Notes: generated from the sequence alone by a model not told the origin. A stretch of DNA of 64,000 nt from Solimonas sp. (GCA_030149365.1 JASBRP010000044.1:1-64000), one strand, 5' to 3'. Shown: positions 54,008-62,940, counted from the stretch's first letter. Made by a program: numbers and translations.

Positions 54008-55963
54008 TTACAGCTCGTAGCCGAGCGTGAGCCAGAAGTTGCGTTCCGGCGAGGGCTGATAGGCCGCCGCCTCGGCGAAGGTGCCCGGGTCGGTGCCCGC
54101 GGCGCCGTACTCGCTGTACTCGCGGTCCAGCAGATTGTTGATCCGGCCGCGCAGGCTCAGCTTGTTCCAGCGCCAGCCCAGCGACAGGTTCACCACGGCA
54201 TAGCCCGGCAGGTCGCCGAGCGTCTGGTCGTAGTCGCCGGCGAATCCGCGCGAGTTCATGGCCACTACCTCGGTGTAGGCGTTCAGGCCATAGGGCAGGC
54301 CGAGATCGGCGGAAACCTTGCCGCTGAAGCGGGCTACCAGAGGCACCGGGTTACCGGCGAATCCGCCATTGCGCAACTGCGCGTCCACGTACTGGCCGGC
54401 GGCGGCCAGCGCCAGGCGGTCCAGCGCCTGCCAGCGCGATTCCACCAGTACGCCGTCACGCCGGGTGTGGTCGAGGTTGATGTTGGAGAACGTAGTTGGG
54501 TCGAAGACGATCTCGTTCTCCAGGTCGGTGCGGAACAGGCTGGTGTGCAGTAGCAGGCCCGCTTGTGCCCACTCCGCGCCCGCCTCGTAGGAGTCGCCGG
54601 TCTGGGTGTCGAGCAGGTTGATGTTGGAGCCTGCCGGAGCGCCGGCGTTGGTGAACTCGTCGACCTTGGCGAAACGGTAGTTGCGGTCGTAGCGCAGGAA
54701 CAGGCGTAGGCCGTCACGGGCCTTCCAGGACAGGCCTGCCTCGCCCGCCGTGCGGCTGTCGGTGAACTCCGTGGGCTGCACGAAGGTGAAGCCATCCTCC
54801 ACCTTGTTATCGACATGTGCGCGGCGCAGGCCGACCGTGAGGTCCAGGGCAGGCGCCACCGGCAGGATCGCTTGGCCGTACACGTCGGTCTGGTCCTGGC
54901 GATTGGCCTGCACGCCGAGCTGGGAGCTGAGCTCGTAGTCGGCCCGCTGCAGGTCGCTGCCCACCGTGATCAGTGCGGTGCCGCTGCCCATGGGATAGCG
55001 GCCGACCATGCGCGGGTTGAAGGCGCGGAGCTTGCGGTCTTGGAAGGAATCCTGGGTGGCCACCCCGAAAGTCCCGAGGCGGAAGCTGCCGTCGGAGCGG
55101 CGTTCGGTGGCCTCGGCTTCGAGCTTCCAGCGCGAGCCCAGCGCTTGGTTGACGCCCAGACGCAGTACACGCGTGTCGGTGTCGGAAAAATCGTTGGCGA
55201 AGCGCGCCGCGGACTGGCGACGGTTGGCCTTCATCTCGGCGGCGAACAGCGAACCTGGCGTCTCCAGGTCCTCGTCAACCCAGGAGGCTTCGGCAAAGGC
55301 ACCACCCGAACTCCAGTCGTAGCCGGCGCGGCCCAGCACGTTGCTGTAGTCCAGCTTGTTGTGGTCGCGGTAATTGTCGCTGCTGCGCATTTCCGCCGAC
55401 AGGCGCAGGCTGGCTCCACCCTTGGCGAGACCGCCGGTAGCGCGGGCTCGCTGTCCGTCATAGCTGCCGCCCCCCAGTTCCAGCGCGGCGCTGTTTCCGG
55501 TGCGGGCGCGGGTGATGATGTTGATGACGCCGCCGACCGCCTGGTCGCCGTAGAGGGCGCCGGCGCTGCTATTGAGGATCTCGATGCGCTCGATGTCCTT
55601 GAGCGAGATGCTGCTCAGGTCCGGCGGCGCGATGTCCGGATTGTTGAGGCGGCGGCCATCCACCAGGATCAGGGTGTTGGCATTGGCGGCATCGCCGAAG
55701 CCGCGCAGGTCGATCTGCGCACGCGAGCCGTCGCCGTAGAGATCGGTGACCTGGGCGCCGCCGAAGCTGCGCAGCACGTCGACCAGGTTCGCGGCGCCGG
55801 AGGATTCGATCTGGGCGCGGCTGATAACGCTGACCGCGGCAGGAAGCCGCACTTCCGACTGCTCGGAGCGGGTGGCGGTAACGTAGACCGGGTCGAGCAC
55901 CACGGCATCATTGGCAACAGCAGCGAAAGGCGCCAGGACGGCGCCCAGGAAGAGCTTTCTCAC
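54008..55963 (-). CDS. btuB: TonB-dependent vitamin B12 receptor, BtuB-like
   Basis: A 651-residue outer-membrane receptor. Signal peptide MRKLFLGAVLAPFAAVA, TonB-box-like DPVYVTATRSEQ, plug domain (about 40-145: VSVISRAQIESSGAANLVDVLR, GDQAVGGVINIITRA), and a beta-barrel to the C-terminus NFWLTLGYEL with the terminal aromatic-x-aromatic-like pattern. The cobalamin riboswitch upstream identifies the substrate as B12. The chosen start is GTG at 55963 with GGGGG 9 bases upstream; an ATG at 55984 would add MQRGIYL. The adenosyltransferase follows. Confidence 0.92.
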   Translation of the reverse strand: MRKLFLGAVLAPFAAVANDAVVLDPVYVTATRSEQSEVRLPAAVSVISRAQIESSGAANLVDVLRSFGGAQVTDLYGDGSRAQIDLRGFGDAANANTLILVDGRRLNNPDIAPPDLSSISLKDIERIEILNSSAGALYGDQAVGGVINIITRARTGNSAALELGGGSYDGQRARATGGLAKGGASLRLSAEMRSSDNYRDHNKLDYSNVLGRAGYDWSSGGAFAEASWVDEDLETPGSLFAAEMKANRRQSAARFANDFSDTDTRVLRLGVNQALGSRWKLEAEATERRSDGSFRLGTFGVATQDSFQDRKLRAFNPRMVGRYPMGSGTALITVGSDLQRADYELSSQLGVQANRQDQTDVYGQAILPVAPALDLTVGLRRAHVDNKVEDGFTFVQPTEFTDSRTAGEAGLSWKARDGLRLFLRYDRNYRFAKVDEFTNAGAPAGSNINLLDTQTGDSYEAGAEWAQAGLLLHTSLFRTDLENEIVFDPTTFSNINLDHTRRDGVLVESRWQALDRLALAAAGQYVDAQLRNGGFAGNPVPLVARFSGKVSADLGLPYGLNAYTEVVAMNSRGFAGDYDQTLGDLPGYAVVNLSLGWRWNKLSLRGRINNLLDREYSEYGAAGTDPGTFAEAAAYQPSPERNFWLTLGYEL

Positions 55964-56029
55964 GAGATATATCCCCCGCTGCATCCCCGCAGCGTCAGAA
56001 CCACAAACCGGCAAGGCGCCGGAGCCTGC

Positions 56030-56195
56030 TTGAGGCCGGTCTCCGGACTCGAGGCTTGCTGGACCGGCGCCTTCCCATGCCTGTGGCACAGTGGCGTGTA
56101 GCCGGTCCCGAACCTCTTACCGTTGCGGGGGCAGTGAGCGCTTTGCACGCTCTTCCCGTTTAACCCAGGGGCATCGCCCTCTGGGAACCTGAAGC
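56030..56195 (-). ncRNA. Cobalamin riboswitch controlling btuB
   Basis: Minus-strand leader with the conserved B12 core CTGCCCCCGCAACGGTAAG (near 56118-56136) and the 3' element GTCCGGAGACCGGCC (56034-56048), plus flanking paired elements (GGTTCCCAGAGGGC...). This is the classic B12-binding aptamer that represses btuB when adenosylcobalamin is high. Downstream CCGGC-loop-GCCGG (56007-56021) may be the expression platform before the ribosome site. Confidence 0.95.
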
Positions 56196-56272
56196 GGGGC
56201 GAATTATACGCAGGCAGGGCCTGAACCCGTATCATGCGCGCGGATTAGAGCCTCCCTGGACAAGTTTCCCCG

Positions 56273-57052
56273 ATGAACAGCCCCTTCCTGAGCGCCGCCC
56301 TCGACGCCGCCGCCGCCGCCACCGAAATCATCCGCAAGGCCTACCGCGGCAACTTCGACGTGCAGTACAAGGCTGACGCCAGCCCGGTGACCGAGGTGGA
56401 CGTGGCCTCGGAGCAGGCGATCAAGGCCGTGTTGCAGGCGCGCTTCCCGGACCACGGCTTCTTCGGCGAGGAGACCGGCAAGTCCAACCAGGACTCCGAC
56501 TATCTCTGGCTGGTGGACCCCATCGACGGCACCAAGGCCTTCGTGCGCGGCTACCCGATGTTCTCGATCCAGATCGCGCTGATGCACAAGGGCGAGCTGG
56601 TGCTGGGCGTGTCCTCGGCCCCCTGCTGGAACGGCGGAGCCGGCGAGACCATCTGGGCGGAGAAGGGCAAGGGTGCCTGGCTGGGCGAGGAGCGCCTGCA
56701 GGTCAGCAACATCGACACCCTGGCCAAGGCCACGCTGTCCACCGGCAACCTCGCGCGCCTGGCCAAGTCACCGCAGTGGTCCGAACTGGGCCGGCTGATC
56801 CCGCAGCTGCACCGCATCCGCGGCTACGCCGACTTCGTCCACTACCACCTGCTGGCCTCGGGCCGCATCGACGCGGTGGTGGAATCGGACGTGAACATCC
56901 TCGACATCGCCGCGCTCACCGTCATCGTGCGCGAGGCGGGCGGCACCTTCACCGATCTCGACGGCGGACCGGTGGGGCTGGACATCACCACCGTGCGCGC
57001 GACCAACGGCCGCCTGCACGATGCTTTCGCCGGGCTAGCCCTCGGCGCTTGA
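56273..57052 (+). CDS. Inositol-monophosphatase-family phosphatase (HisN-like)
   Basis: A 259-residue enzyme with the two metal motifs FFGEETGKS and LVDPIDGTKAFVRGYPMF (about 82-100), and the C-terminal ESDVNILDIAALTVIVREAGGTFTDLDGG. The RGYADFVHYHLLASGRIDAVVE segment and the DGTKAFVRG motif recall histidinol-phosphatase HisN and related phosphatases more than CysQ. The substrate is not settled. It overlaps the HAD gene by 18 bases tail-to-tail. Confidence 0.85.
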   Translation: MNSPFLSAALDAAAAATEIIRKAYRGNFDVQYKADASPVTEVDVASEQAIKAVLQARFPDHGFFGEETGKSNQDSDYLWLVDPIDGTKAFVRGYPMFSIQIALMHKGELVLGVSSAPCWNGGAGETIWAEKGKGAWLGEERLQVSNIDTLAKATLSTGNLARLAKSPQWSELGRLIPQLHRIRGYADFVHYHLLASGRIDAVVESDVNILDIAALTVIVREAGGTFTDLDGGPVGLDITTVRATNGRLHDAFAGLALGA

Positions 57053-57712
57053 GGGTGCTTCGCGCAGGCTGATCACCTGCCAGCCGCGCTTCCCCGCCTC
57101 CGCGCGCAGCACGTCGTCCGGGTCCACGGCCACGGCCTGGTCGGCCATCTCCAGCAGCGGGATGTCGTTGCGCGAGTCGCTGTAGGCCGTCATGTGCGTG
57201 TAGGCCTGCGGCTGGGCCGCCAGCCATTCCTTCAGCCGCACCACCTTGCCACCCTGGAAGTTCGGCAGCCCCGCGACCTGGCCGGTGTAGCGGCCGTCGC
57301 GGATCTCCGGATCGGTGCCGATCAGGTGCGGCACGCCCAGCAGCTCGGCGATCGGCTCGGTGACGAAGCGATTGGTGGCGCTGGTGATCAGCAGCGTCGC
57401 GCCCTCGGCGCGGTGGCGCTCCAGCAGGGCAGGGGCGCCCGCGGCCACCACCGGCTCGATCTTTTCGCGGATGAACTGCCGGCGCCAGGCGTGCAGCGTT
57501 TCCATGCTGTGCTGCGACAGCGGCTTCAGCGAAAACGAGCAGAACTTCAGGATATCCAGCGTGCCGGCCTGGTATTCCTCGTAGAAGCGCCGGTTCTCGC
57601 GCTCGTAGGCCTCGCGGTCCACGTGGCCCTGCTCCACCAGGAACTGGCCCCAGAGGTAGTCGCTGTCGTTGGCGAGCAGGGTGTGGTCGAGGTCGAAGAC
57701 GGCGATTTTCAT
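57035..57712 (-). CDS. HAD-superfamily IB phosphatase (SerB-like)
   Basis: A 225-residue phosphatase with the HAD motif I AVFDLDHTLLANDSDYLW, a helical cap (residues 15-85), motif II LLITSATNRFVTEPIAELL, motif III Lys near GGKVVRLKEWL, and motif IV TAYSDSRNDIPLLEMA. Like SerB relatives it would dephosphorylate a small phosphomonoester. Convergent overlap with the IMPase-like gene; the N-terminal 28 residues are well conserved in the group. Confidence 0.9.
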   Translation of the reverse strand: MKIAVFDLDHTLLANDSDYLWGQFLVEQGHVDREAYERENRRFYEEYQAGTLDILKFCSFSLKPLSQHSMETLHAWRRQFIREKIEPVVAAGAPALLERHRAEGATLLITSATNRFVTEPIAELLGVPHLIGTDPEIRDGRYTGQVAGLPNFQGGKVVRLKEWLAAQPQAYTHMTAYSDSRNDIPLLEMADQAVAVDPDDVLRAEAGKRGWQVISLREAPSSAEG

Positions 57713-57824
57713 GGCGTGAAAGGCGGTTGGTGAAGCTTCGGGGCCGGCATCTTACCCGGGGCATATACAGCACCGGGGGGATTTGCCATTATCCTTCGAG
57801 AACTTATTCATCCTCATCCCGCAA

Positions 57825-58343
57825 GTGATTGATTCAGAAGGATTCCGTCCAAACGTTGGGATTGTGCTGACGAGCGCGGCCGGCCAGGTGCTGTGGGCCA
57901 AGCGCATCGGCCAGCAGGCCTGGCAGTTTCCGCAGGGCGGGATCAAGCGCGGCGAGACCCCCGAGGCCGCCCTGTTCCGGGAGCTGCACGAGGAACTGGG
58001 CCTGCTGCCGCAGCACGTCGAAGTCATCGGCGTGACCAGCGGCTGGCTGCGCTACCGCCTGCCACAGCGCTACCTGCGCCGCCCGCGCGGGCGGCTGTGC
58101 GTCGGCCAGAAGCAGAAGTGGTTCGCGCTGCGCATGGTCGCCGCCGACCAGCTGGTGCGTTTCGACGCCAGCGACAAGCCGGAATTCGACGGCTGGCGCT
58201 GGGTGGACTACTGGCTGCCGATGGACGAAGTGGTCGAGTTCAAGCGTGACGTCTATCGCCGGGCGTTGACCGAGCTGGCCCCCCTGCTGGGCCAGTCCGG
58301 GCAGCAGCCTCCCGCGGACGCGCCCCGGGCAGCCAACGCGTGA
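57825..58343 (+). CDS. rppH: RNA pyrophosphohydrolase
   Basis: A 172-residue Nudix enzyme that converts 5'-triphosphate RNA to monophosphate, starting RNA decay. [40 protein letters not shown] is typical, and the Nudix box reads [22 protein letters not shown]. The start is GTG at 57825 because family members begin with the equivalent of [11 protein letters not shown]; the track TTG start is an overrun. The stop overlaps the next start (GTGA). Confidence 0.95.
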   Translation: MIDSEGFRPNVGIVLTSAAGQVLWAKRIGQQAWQFPQGGIKRGETPEAALFRELHEELGLLPQHVEVIGVTSGWLRYRLPQRYLRRPRGRLCVGQKQKWFALRMVAADQLVRFDASDKPEFDGWRWVDYWLPMDEVVEFKRDVYRRALTELAPLLGQSGQQPPADAPRAANA

Positions 58344-58867
58344 GGTTGGCTGCTGGCCTGCTGGCGGCCCTGCTGCTGGGCGGCTGCGCCACCCTGGACC
58401 GCAACCAGTGCCTGCAGGCCAACTGGACCGACCTGGGCGCCCGCGATGGCCAGTCGGGCTACGCCACCAGCCGCCTGGAAGAGCACCGCGAAGCCTGCCG
58501 CGAGCACGGCATCATCCCCGATGATCGCAGCTACCTCGCCGGCCGCGAGCAAGGCCTGCGCTACTACTGCACCGCCGAAAGCGGCTACCGCGAAGGCCGC
58601 CGCGGCGCCGGCTACTCGCGCGTCTGCCCCCTGGACGCCGAGGCGGCCTTCCTGCCCGAGTACGAGCGTGGCCGCGAGATCCACCAGTTGGAACAGGACG
58701 CCGACGCCCTGCGCAACAACATCGACGAGCACGAGCGCGCCCTCAGCGACCCCAACCTGACGCGCGACCAGCGCTATTACCACCGGCGCGAGCTGGACTA
58801 TCTTTACCGCGAGCTGGCCTCCCTGCGCCGGCAGATGGACCGCCTCGAAAACGGCCCCCGGTACTGA
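58340..58867 (+). CDS. DUF2799-family lipoprotein
   Basis: A 175-residue lipoprotein: [21 protein letters not shown] has a lipobox (Cys at about 16). The body has Cys-rich repeats ([65 protein letters not shown]) of DUF2799, and a C-terminal coiled coil ([19 protein letters not shown]). Function unknown. GTG start overlapping the rppH stop by 4 nt. Confidence 0.9.
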   Translation: MRLAAGLLAALLLGGCATLDRNQCLQANWTDLGARDGQSGYATSRLEEHREACREHGIIPDDRSYLAGREQGLRYYCTAESGYREGRRGAGYSRVCPLDAEAAFLPEYERGREIHQLEQDADALRNNIDEHERALSDPNLTRDQRYYHRRELDYLYRELASLRRQMDRLENGPRY

Positions 58868-58901
58868 GCGGCCGACGGCCGGTCGTTCGGTAATCGGGAA
58901 G

Positions 58902-58934
58902 TTTATTGACAATCATTATCATTTCGTATGCAAT
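58902..58934 (+). promoter_or_regulatory. bfd promoter overlapped by a Fur box
   Basis: TTGACA (58906-58911), 17 bases, TGCAAT (58929-58934). The 19-base site ending AATCATTATC (58902-58920) matches the Fur consensus GATAATGATAATCATTATC at 15 of 19. The predicted transcription start is at about 58941, directly before the bfd ATG. Confidence 0.75.
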
Positions 58935-58941
58935 GCGACGC

Positions 58942-59172
58942 ATGATCGTTTGCGTCTGCAAAGCAGTTTCCGACCGCCACATCCGCCGCGCCGTAGCGGC
59001 CGGTGAAGTCGTGAGCCTGCGCGATCTGACTCGCGAGCTGAGCCTGGGCACCTGCTGCGGCAAGTGCGTCCCCGCCGCGCGCGAAGTGCTGGGCGAGGCC
59101 CTGGCTACCCTGCCGGCCTCGTCGCTGATGATGCCTGGGGTCGCCAACCAGCCGGTCGCCCTCAGCGCCTGA
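58942..59172 (+). CDS. bfd: Bacterioferritin-associated ferredoxin
   Basis: A 76-residue [2Fe-2S] protein: [21 protein letters not shown], then [18 protein letters not shown], giving the C-x-C and C-x-x-C ligands of Bfd. It donates electrons to bacterioferritin to release iron. A Fur box overlaps the promoter, so it is induced at low iron. No ribosome site precedes the ATG, and the predicted transcript starts at or next to it, so translation may be leaderless. The track start (58906) lies inside the promoter. Confidence 0.95.
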   Translation: MIVCVCKAVSDRHIRRAVAAGEVVSLRDLTRELSLGTCCGKCVPAAREVLGEALATLPASSLMMPGVANQPVALSA

Positions 59173-59182
59173 GCCCTGAACG

Positions 59183-59199
59183 CGCATGCGAATCGCATG
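59183..59199. other. Palindrome between bfd and bfr
   Basis: GCATGCGA-A-TCGCATGC, 8-bp arms, 11 bases after the bfd stop, with no T-run close by. Possible operator or mRNA hairpin. Confidence 0.35.
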
Positions 59200-59297
59200 C
59201 AAAAGCGTTTAAAAAACCAATAAAAACAGCCACTTGGGCTAGACCAGATCCGGGGTCTGGCGGTACACTGCGCGTCTACCCCACCCAGGAGCGCGTC

Positions 59298-59786
59298 ATG
59301 CGCGGTGATCCCAAGGTTATCGATTTCCTCAACCAGGCCCTGCGCAACGAGCTGACGGCCATCAACCAGTACTTCCTCCACGCCCGCATGCTGGGCAACT
59401 GGGGCATGAAGAAGCTCGAGAAGGTCGAGTACCACGAGTCGATCGACGAGATGAAGCATGCCGATCGCCTCATCAAGCGCGTCCTGTTCCTGGACGGCCT
59501 GCCCAACCTGCAGGACCTGGGCAAGCTCTACATCGGCGAGGACGTGAAGGAGCTGCTGGAGTGCGACCTGCGCCTGGAACTGGAGGCCGTGCCCCTGCTC
59601 AAGGACGCCATCGCCTACTGCGAGCAGGTCCGCGACTACAACAGCCGCGAGCTGTTCGAGGACATCCTCGACAGCGAGGAGCACCACATCGACTTCATCG
59701 AGGAGCAGCTGGGCCTGATCGAGCGCATGGGCATTCAGAACTACATCCAGTCGGTGGCAGGTGCGCCGGCGGAAGAGGGCGAATAG
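59298..59786 (+). CDS. bfr: Bacterioferritin
   Basis: A 162-residue heme ferritin: [36 protein letters not shown], ferroxidase ligands [16 protein letters not shown] with Met in the heme-binding position (about 52), [44 protein letters not shown]. It forms 24-mers that oxidise and store iron. CAGGAGC lies before the ATG at 59298. The track ORF from 59064 begins inside bfd. A hairpin repeat follows directly after the stop. Confidence 0.97.
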   Translation: MRGDPKVIDFLNQALRNELTAINQYFLHARMLGNWGMKKLEKVEYHESIDEMKHADRLIKRVLFLDGLPNLQDLGKLYIGEDVKELLECDLRLELEAVPLLKDAIAYCEQVRDYNSRELFEDILDSEEHHIDFIEEQLGLIERMGIQNYIQSVAGAPAEEGE

Positions 59787-59898
59787 CCGCGCTTTGGCGA
59801 TGCCTAAATGGCATCGCCCGCGGCTGTTCGCGGGCGGCCATGGATGGCCGCCCAGTGGGTAGCTGGGCGAGCAGAAGTCCCGCCATGGATGGCGCCCC
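59784..59898. repeat. GCC-ATGGAY-GGC hairpin repeat, copy C (full length)
   Basis: The first stem begins in the bfr stop: AGCCGC / GCGGCT outer, GGCGATGCC / GGCATCGCC inner with loop TAAAT; then GGGCGGCC-ATGGAT-GGCCGCCC, 27 bases, and CGCC-ATGGAT-GGCG. Paired changes relative to copy B (GAC/GTC to GCC/GGC; C-G to A-T in the outer stem) keep both stems. Confidence 0.8.
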
Positions 59899-59920
59899 GG
59901 CATCTTGCTGATGTGCAAAC

Positions 59921-59951
59921 GAAAAAGCCCCGCCGGAAGCGGGGCTTTTTC
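59921..59951. terminator. Rho-independent terminator after bfr repeat
   Basis: 13-bp perfect stem GAAAAAGCCCCGC / GCGGGGCTTTTTC with a 5-base loop. Confidence 0.92.
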
Positions 59952-59968
59952 GTTTTGGGGGTGATCCG

Positions 59969-60113
59969 CCGACCGGTTCACCCCGAGTGCCGCGTCCCTC
60001 GATACAACCCGCTAGGGCGGGTCACTCGGGATGACCGGAACCCGGCTGTATCGAGGGGCGCGCGACTCGTGCCTCGATACGCCGCTACGCGGCACTCGGG
60101 GTGAACGGGTCGG
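59969..60113. mobile_element. 145-bp MITE-like element with 26-bp terminal inverted repeats
   Basis: Left end CCGACCGGTTCACCCCGAGT and its inverted match at the right end agree at 25 of 26 positions. A second inner inverted pair (CCTCGATACA / TGTATCGAGG) is nested. There is no coding capacity. A half-copy is at 53169-53210. Confidence 0.6.
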
Positions 60114-60128
60114 TTGGTGCCGCGGGGC

Positions 60129-60551
60129 TTAAAACGGCTTCACCACCACCAGAATCACCACCGCCACCAGCGCCAGCGCCGGCACCTCGTTCATGATCCG
60201 GTAGAACCTGGCGCTCTTGGTGTTGCGCTCCTGGGCGAAGGCCCGCACCCGGGTCTTGAGCCAGCCGTGGTAGCCCGACAGGGCCAGCACCAGGGTCAAC
60301 TTGGCGTGCAGCCAGCCGGACTTCATGTAGCCCGGGAACTGCGACAGCAGCCACAGGCCGAACACCCAGGTGCCGATCATGGCGATGGTGGTCAGCGTCA
60401 TCAGGCGCTTCTCCATCAGGCAGAAACGCTGGTAGTTCTCCGCGTCCGAGGTCTTGACCTCGGTGTGGTAGACGAACAGCCGCGGCAGGTAGAACAGGCC
60501 GGCGAACCAGGCGACGACGAAGATGATGTGAAACGACTTGATCCAGAGCAT
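60129..60551 (-). CDS. hemJ: Protoporphyrinogen oxidase HemJ
   Basis: A 140-residue inner-membrane protein with four hydrophobic segments, starting MLWIKSFHIIFVVAWFAGLFYLPRLFVYH. It has the conserved His residues (one in HIIF, one in LFVYH), then GWLHAKLTLVLALSGYHGW and the end NEVPALALVAVVILVVVKPF. HemJ oxidises protoporphyrinogen IX in heme synthesis. It lies divergent from argC across 88 bases. Confidence 0.94.
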   Translation of the reverse strand: MLWIKSFHIIFVVAWFAGLFYLPRLFVYHTEVKTSDAENYQRFCLMEKRLMTLTTIAMIGTWVFGLWLLSQFPGYMKSGWLHAKLTLVLALSGYHGWLKTRVRAFAQERNTKSARFYRIMNEVPALALVAVVILVVVKPF

Positions 60552-60639
60552 GTCAGAGGCGCCTGCGGTTACGTGGGCTGAAGTTCAGGTTTTGGGCCGG
60601 AGCCTCTATTATCGCGCCCTTAACGGATGGATGTGAGTC

Positions 60640-61674
60640 ATGATCAAGGTCGGAATCGTCGGCGGGACCGGTTATACCGGCGCCGAGCTGCTGCGCCTGC
60701 TAGCGCAGCACCCCCAGGTGCGGGTCACCAAGCTGACCTCGCGCAAGGAGGCCGGCCTGCGTGCAGACCAGCATTTCCCCCACCTGCGTGGCTACACCGG
60801 TGACCTGACGTTCAGTGCCCCGGACGTGGACACGCTGTCCGACTGCGAGGCGGTGTTCTTCGCCACCCCGCACGGCGCCTGCATGGCCATGGCGCCGGAG
60901 CTGGTCGCCCGCGGCGTGAAGATCGTGGACCTGTCGGCCGACTTCCGCCTCAAGGACACCGCCGAGTTCAAGCGCTGGTACGGCATGGACCACAGCTGCC
61001 CGGACCTGCTGGCCGAGGCCGTCTACGGCCTGCCCGAGGTCAACCGGGTGGACGTCTCCAACGCGCGCATCGTCGGCAACCCCGGCTGCTATCCCACCTC
61101 CGTACAGCTCGGCTTCCTGCCGATGCTGGAGGCCGGCCTGGTGGATTCGGAGCACCTGATCGCCGACTGCAAGTCCGGCGTCAGCGGCGCCGGCCGCGAG
61201 GCCAAGATCGGCTCGCTGTTCGGCGAGGCGGCCGACACCATGAAGGCCTACGGCATCCCGGGCCACCGGCACTGGCCGGAGATCACCCAGGGCCTGCGCG
61301 GCATGTCCGACACGCCGGTGAGCCTGGTGTTCAGCCCGCACCTCACCCCCATGATCCGCGGCATCCACTCCACGCTCTATGCGCGGCTCAAGGACCCGTC
61401 GGTGGACCTGCAGGCCCTGTACGAGTCGCGCTACAAGGGCGAGCCCTTCGTGGACGTCATGCCGGCCGGCGAGCACCCGGAAACGCGCAGCGTGCGCGGC
61501 AGCAACCGCTGCCGGATCGCCGTGCACAAGGCGCCGGACGGCAAGACCGCCGTGGTGCTGGTGGTGATCGACAACCTGGTCAAGGGCGCCTCCGGCCAGG
61601 CCATCCAGAACCTCAACCTGATGCTGGGCCTGGACGAAACCCTGGGCCTCGACGCCCCGCCGCTGTCGCCGTAA
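60640..61674 (+). CDS. argC: N-acetyl-gamma-glutamyl-phosphate reductase
   Basis: A 344-residue arginine-pathway enzyme: NADP-binding [18 protein letters not shown] (residues 4-21), catalytic Cys in [20 protein letters not shown] (about 150), [15 protein letters not shown], and [11 protein letters not shown]. It reduces N-acetylglutamyl phosphate to the semialdehyde. A TATTAT -10-like box lies at 60607-60612. Confidence 0.97.
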   Translation: MIKVGIVGGTGYTGAELLRLLAQHPQVRVTKLTSRKEAGLRADQHFPHLRGYTGDLTFSAPDVDTLSDCEAVFFATPHGACMAMAPELVARGVKIVDLSADFRLKDTAEFKRWYGMDHSCPDLLAEAVYGLPEVNRVDVSNARIVGNPGCYPTSVQLGFLPMLEAGLVDSEHLIADCKSGVSGAGREAKIGSLFGEAADTMKAYGIPGHRHWPEITQGLRGMSDTPVSLVFSPHLTPMIRGIHSTLYARLKDPSVDLQALYESRYKGEPFVDVMPAGEHPETRSVRGSNRCRIAVHKAPDGKTAVVLVVIDNLVKGASGQAIQNLNLMLGLDETLGLDAPPLSP

Positions 61675-61689
61675 CCAGGCGCCGCCCGC

Positions 61690-62460
61690 ATGCAGCACAA
61701 GATCGTCATCGCCCGCCACCGGCCCTGGCTCAAGACCGGGCTGGTCGCGGGCGCTGTCGCCCTGCTGGCCCTGCTGATGTGGGGGCTGTACTCCTACACC
61801 CGCGCCACCACCGTCTCCGACTTCGAGCGCGCCCAGACCGAGCTCGAACGCGCCCAGGACGAGCGCCGCAACCTCACCCGCGACCTGCGCGCCGCCCGCG
61901 CCCAGGTGGATGAGTTGCGCAACCAGGTGGCCTACCAGAAGCGCTCCGTCGAGATCGACACCCACGCCTGTGACGAGGTCCGGCAATCCCTGACCGCCCT
62001 GCAGAGCGAGGTGTCCTCCCTGCGCGAGCAGCTGACCTTCTACCGCGGCATGTCGCCCACCGGGCAGACCCGCTCCGGCGTGCGCGTGCACGACATCAAG
62101 CTGCAGGCCAAGGACAAGGAACCCCGTGCCTACAGCTTCGACCTCACCCTGATCCAGTCGGCGCAGAAAGACCGCTTTTTCGGCGGCAGCGTACGAATGG
62201 AAATTCAAGGACTTAACGGCGCCGTGCGCCACAACCTGGCGCTTGAGGACATTGCCCTCGGCGACACCAAAAAGCTGATATTCTCGATGAAGTACTACGA
62301 GGAATTCCGCGGCGAATTCCGGTTGCCGGACGGCTTCAAGCCGCAGCGGGTCGTCGTCGCGCTACAGATAGACGGCGAAAACACTCCCCGACCCGAGGAA
62401 AGCTTCGAGTGGAATCGGATCCTGGCGGGAGTTGGAGGAAATGAAAATGTTCGGCGGTAA
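61690..62460 (+). CDS. DUF6776-family membrane protein with coiled coil
   Basis: A 256-residue protein: N-terminal membrane helix (TGLVAGAVALLALLMWGLYSY, about 16-36), a coiled coil (DFERAQTELERAQDERRNLTRDLRAARAQVDELRNQV, about 42-78; a second at about 88-115), then a beta-rich periplasmic C-terminal domain (VRVHDIKLQAKD, FFGGSVRMEIQGLNG). Function unknown. It is 16 bases after argC and overlaps the bactofilin gene by 14 bases, suggesting a joint envelope or shape role. Confidence 0.85.
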   Translation: MQHKIVIARHRPWLKTGLVAGAVALLALLMWGLYSYTRATTVSDFERAQTELERAQDERRNLTRDLRAARAQVDELRNQVAYQKRSVEIDTHACDEVRQSLTALQSEVSSLREQLTFYRGMSPTGQTRSGVRVHDIKLQAKDKEPRAYSFDLTLIQSAQKDRFFGGSVRMEIQGLNGAVRHNLALEDIALGDTKKLIFSMKYYEEFRGEFRLPDGFKPQRVVVALQIDGENTPRPEESFEWNRILAGVGGNENVRR

Positions 62461-62908
62461 CAATCCCAAGGGCAACAGCTCGTCCACCCCGGTGGACACC
62501 CTGATCGGTCGCCAGACCGAGATTCTCGGCGACGTCCGCTTTTCCGGCGGCCTGCACGTGGACGGCAAGATCAAGGGCAAGGTCATCGCCAACAGCGACA
62601 AGGCGGCTTCCCTGTCGATCAGCGACACGGGCCTGGTTGAAGGCGACGTTCGCGTCCCCAATATTGTGTTGAACGGCGCCGTCATCGGCGACGTGCATGC
62701 GACGGAGAAGATCACCCTGGCCGCCAAGGCCCGCGTGAACGGCAACGTCTACTACAAGATCATCGAGATGGAAGGCGGCGCCACGGTCAATGGCCAGCTG
62801 GTGCACGAAGGCGAAGGCGGACGGGCACCTGCGGCACTTGCGCAGCAGAAGCCGGCCGACGAGTCGGCGGACCAGCTGAGCGAGGCCCGGCGCGCCAAGG
62901 GTCTGTAA
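62447..62908 (+). CDS. Bactofilin
   Basis: A 153-residue cytoskeletal polymer protein. DTLIGRQTEILGDVRFSGGLHVDGKIKGKVIA, LSISDTGLVEGDVRVPNIVLNGAVIGDVHATEKITLAAKARVNGNVYYKIIEMEGGATVNGQL is the right-handed beta-helix of DUF583. The C-terminal ~30 residues are disordered. It can scaffold wall enzymes at the membrane. GGAGGA is 7 bases before the ATG at 62447, so the longer MEEMK reading is rejected. It overlaps the DUF6776 gene. Confidence 0.94.
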   Translation: MFGGNNPKGNSSSTPVDTLIGRQTEILGDVRFSGGLHVDGKIKGKVIANSDKAASLSISDTGLVEGDVRVPNIVLNGAVIGDVHATEKITLAAKARVNGNVYYKIIEMEGGATVNGQLVHEGEGGRAPAALAQQKPADESADQLSEARRAKGL

Positions 62909-62940
62909 AAGCGGTTTTTTAGACGCCCGCGAGGGCAAGA

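Noticed and set aside
54008-56089. 693-aa version of btuB
   Set aside because: Its start lies inside the cobalamin riboswitch; the signal peptide starts at 55963.
59064-59786. 240-aa ORF joining bfd and bfr regions
   Set aside because: Out of frame with bfd; bacterioferritin begins at 59298.
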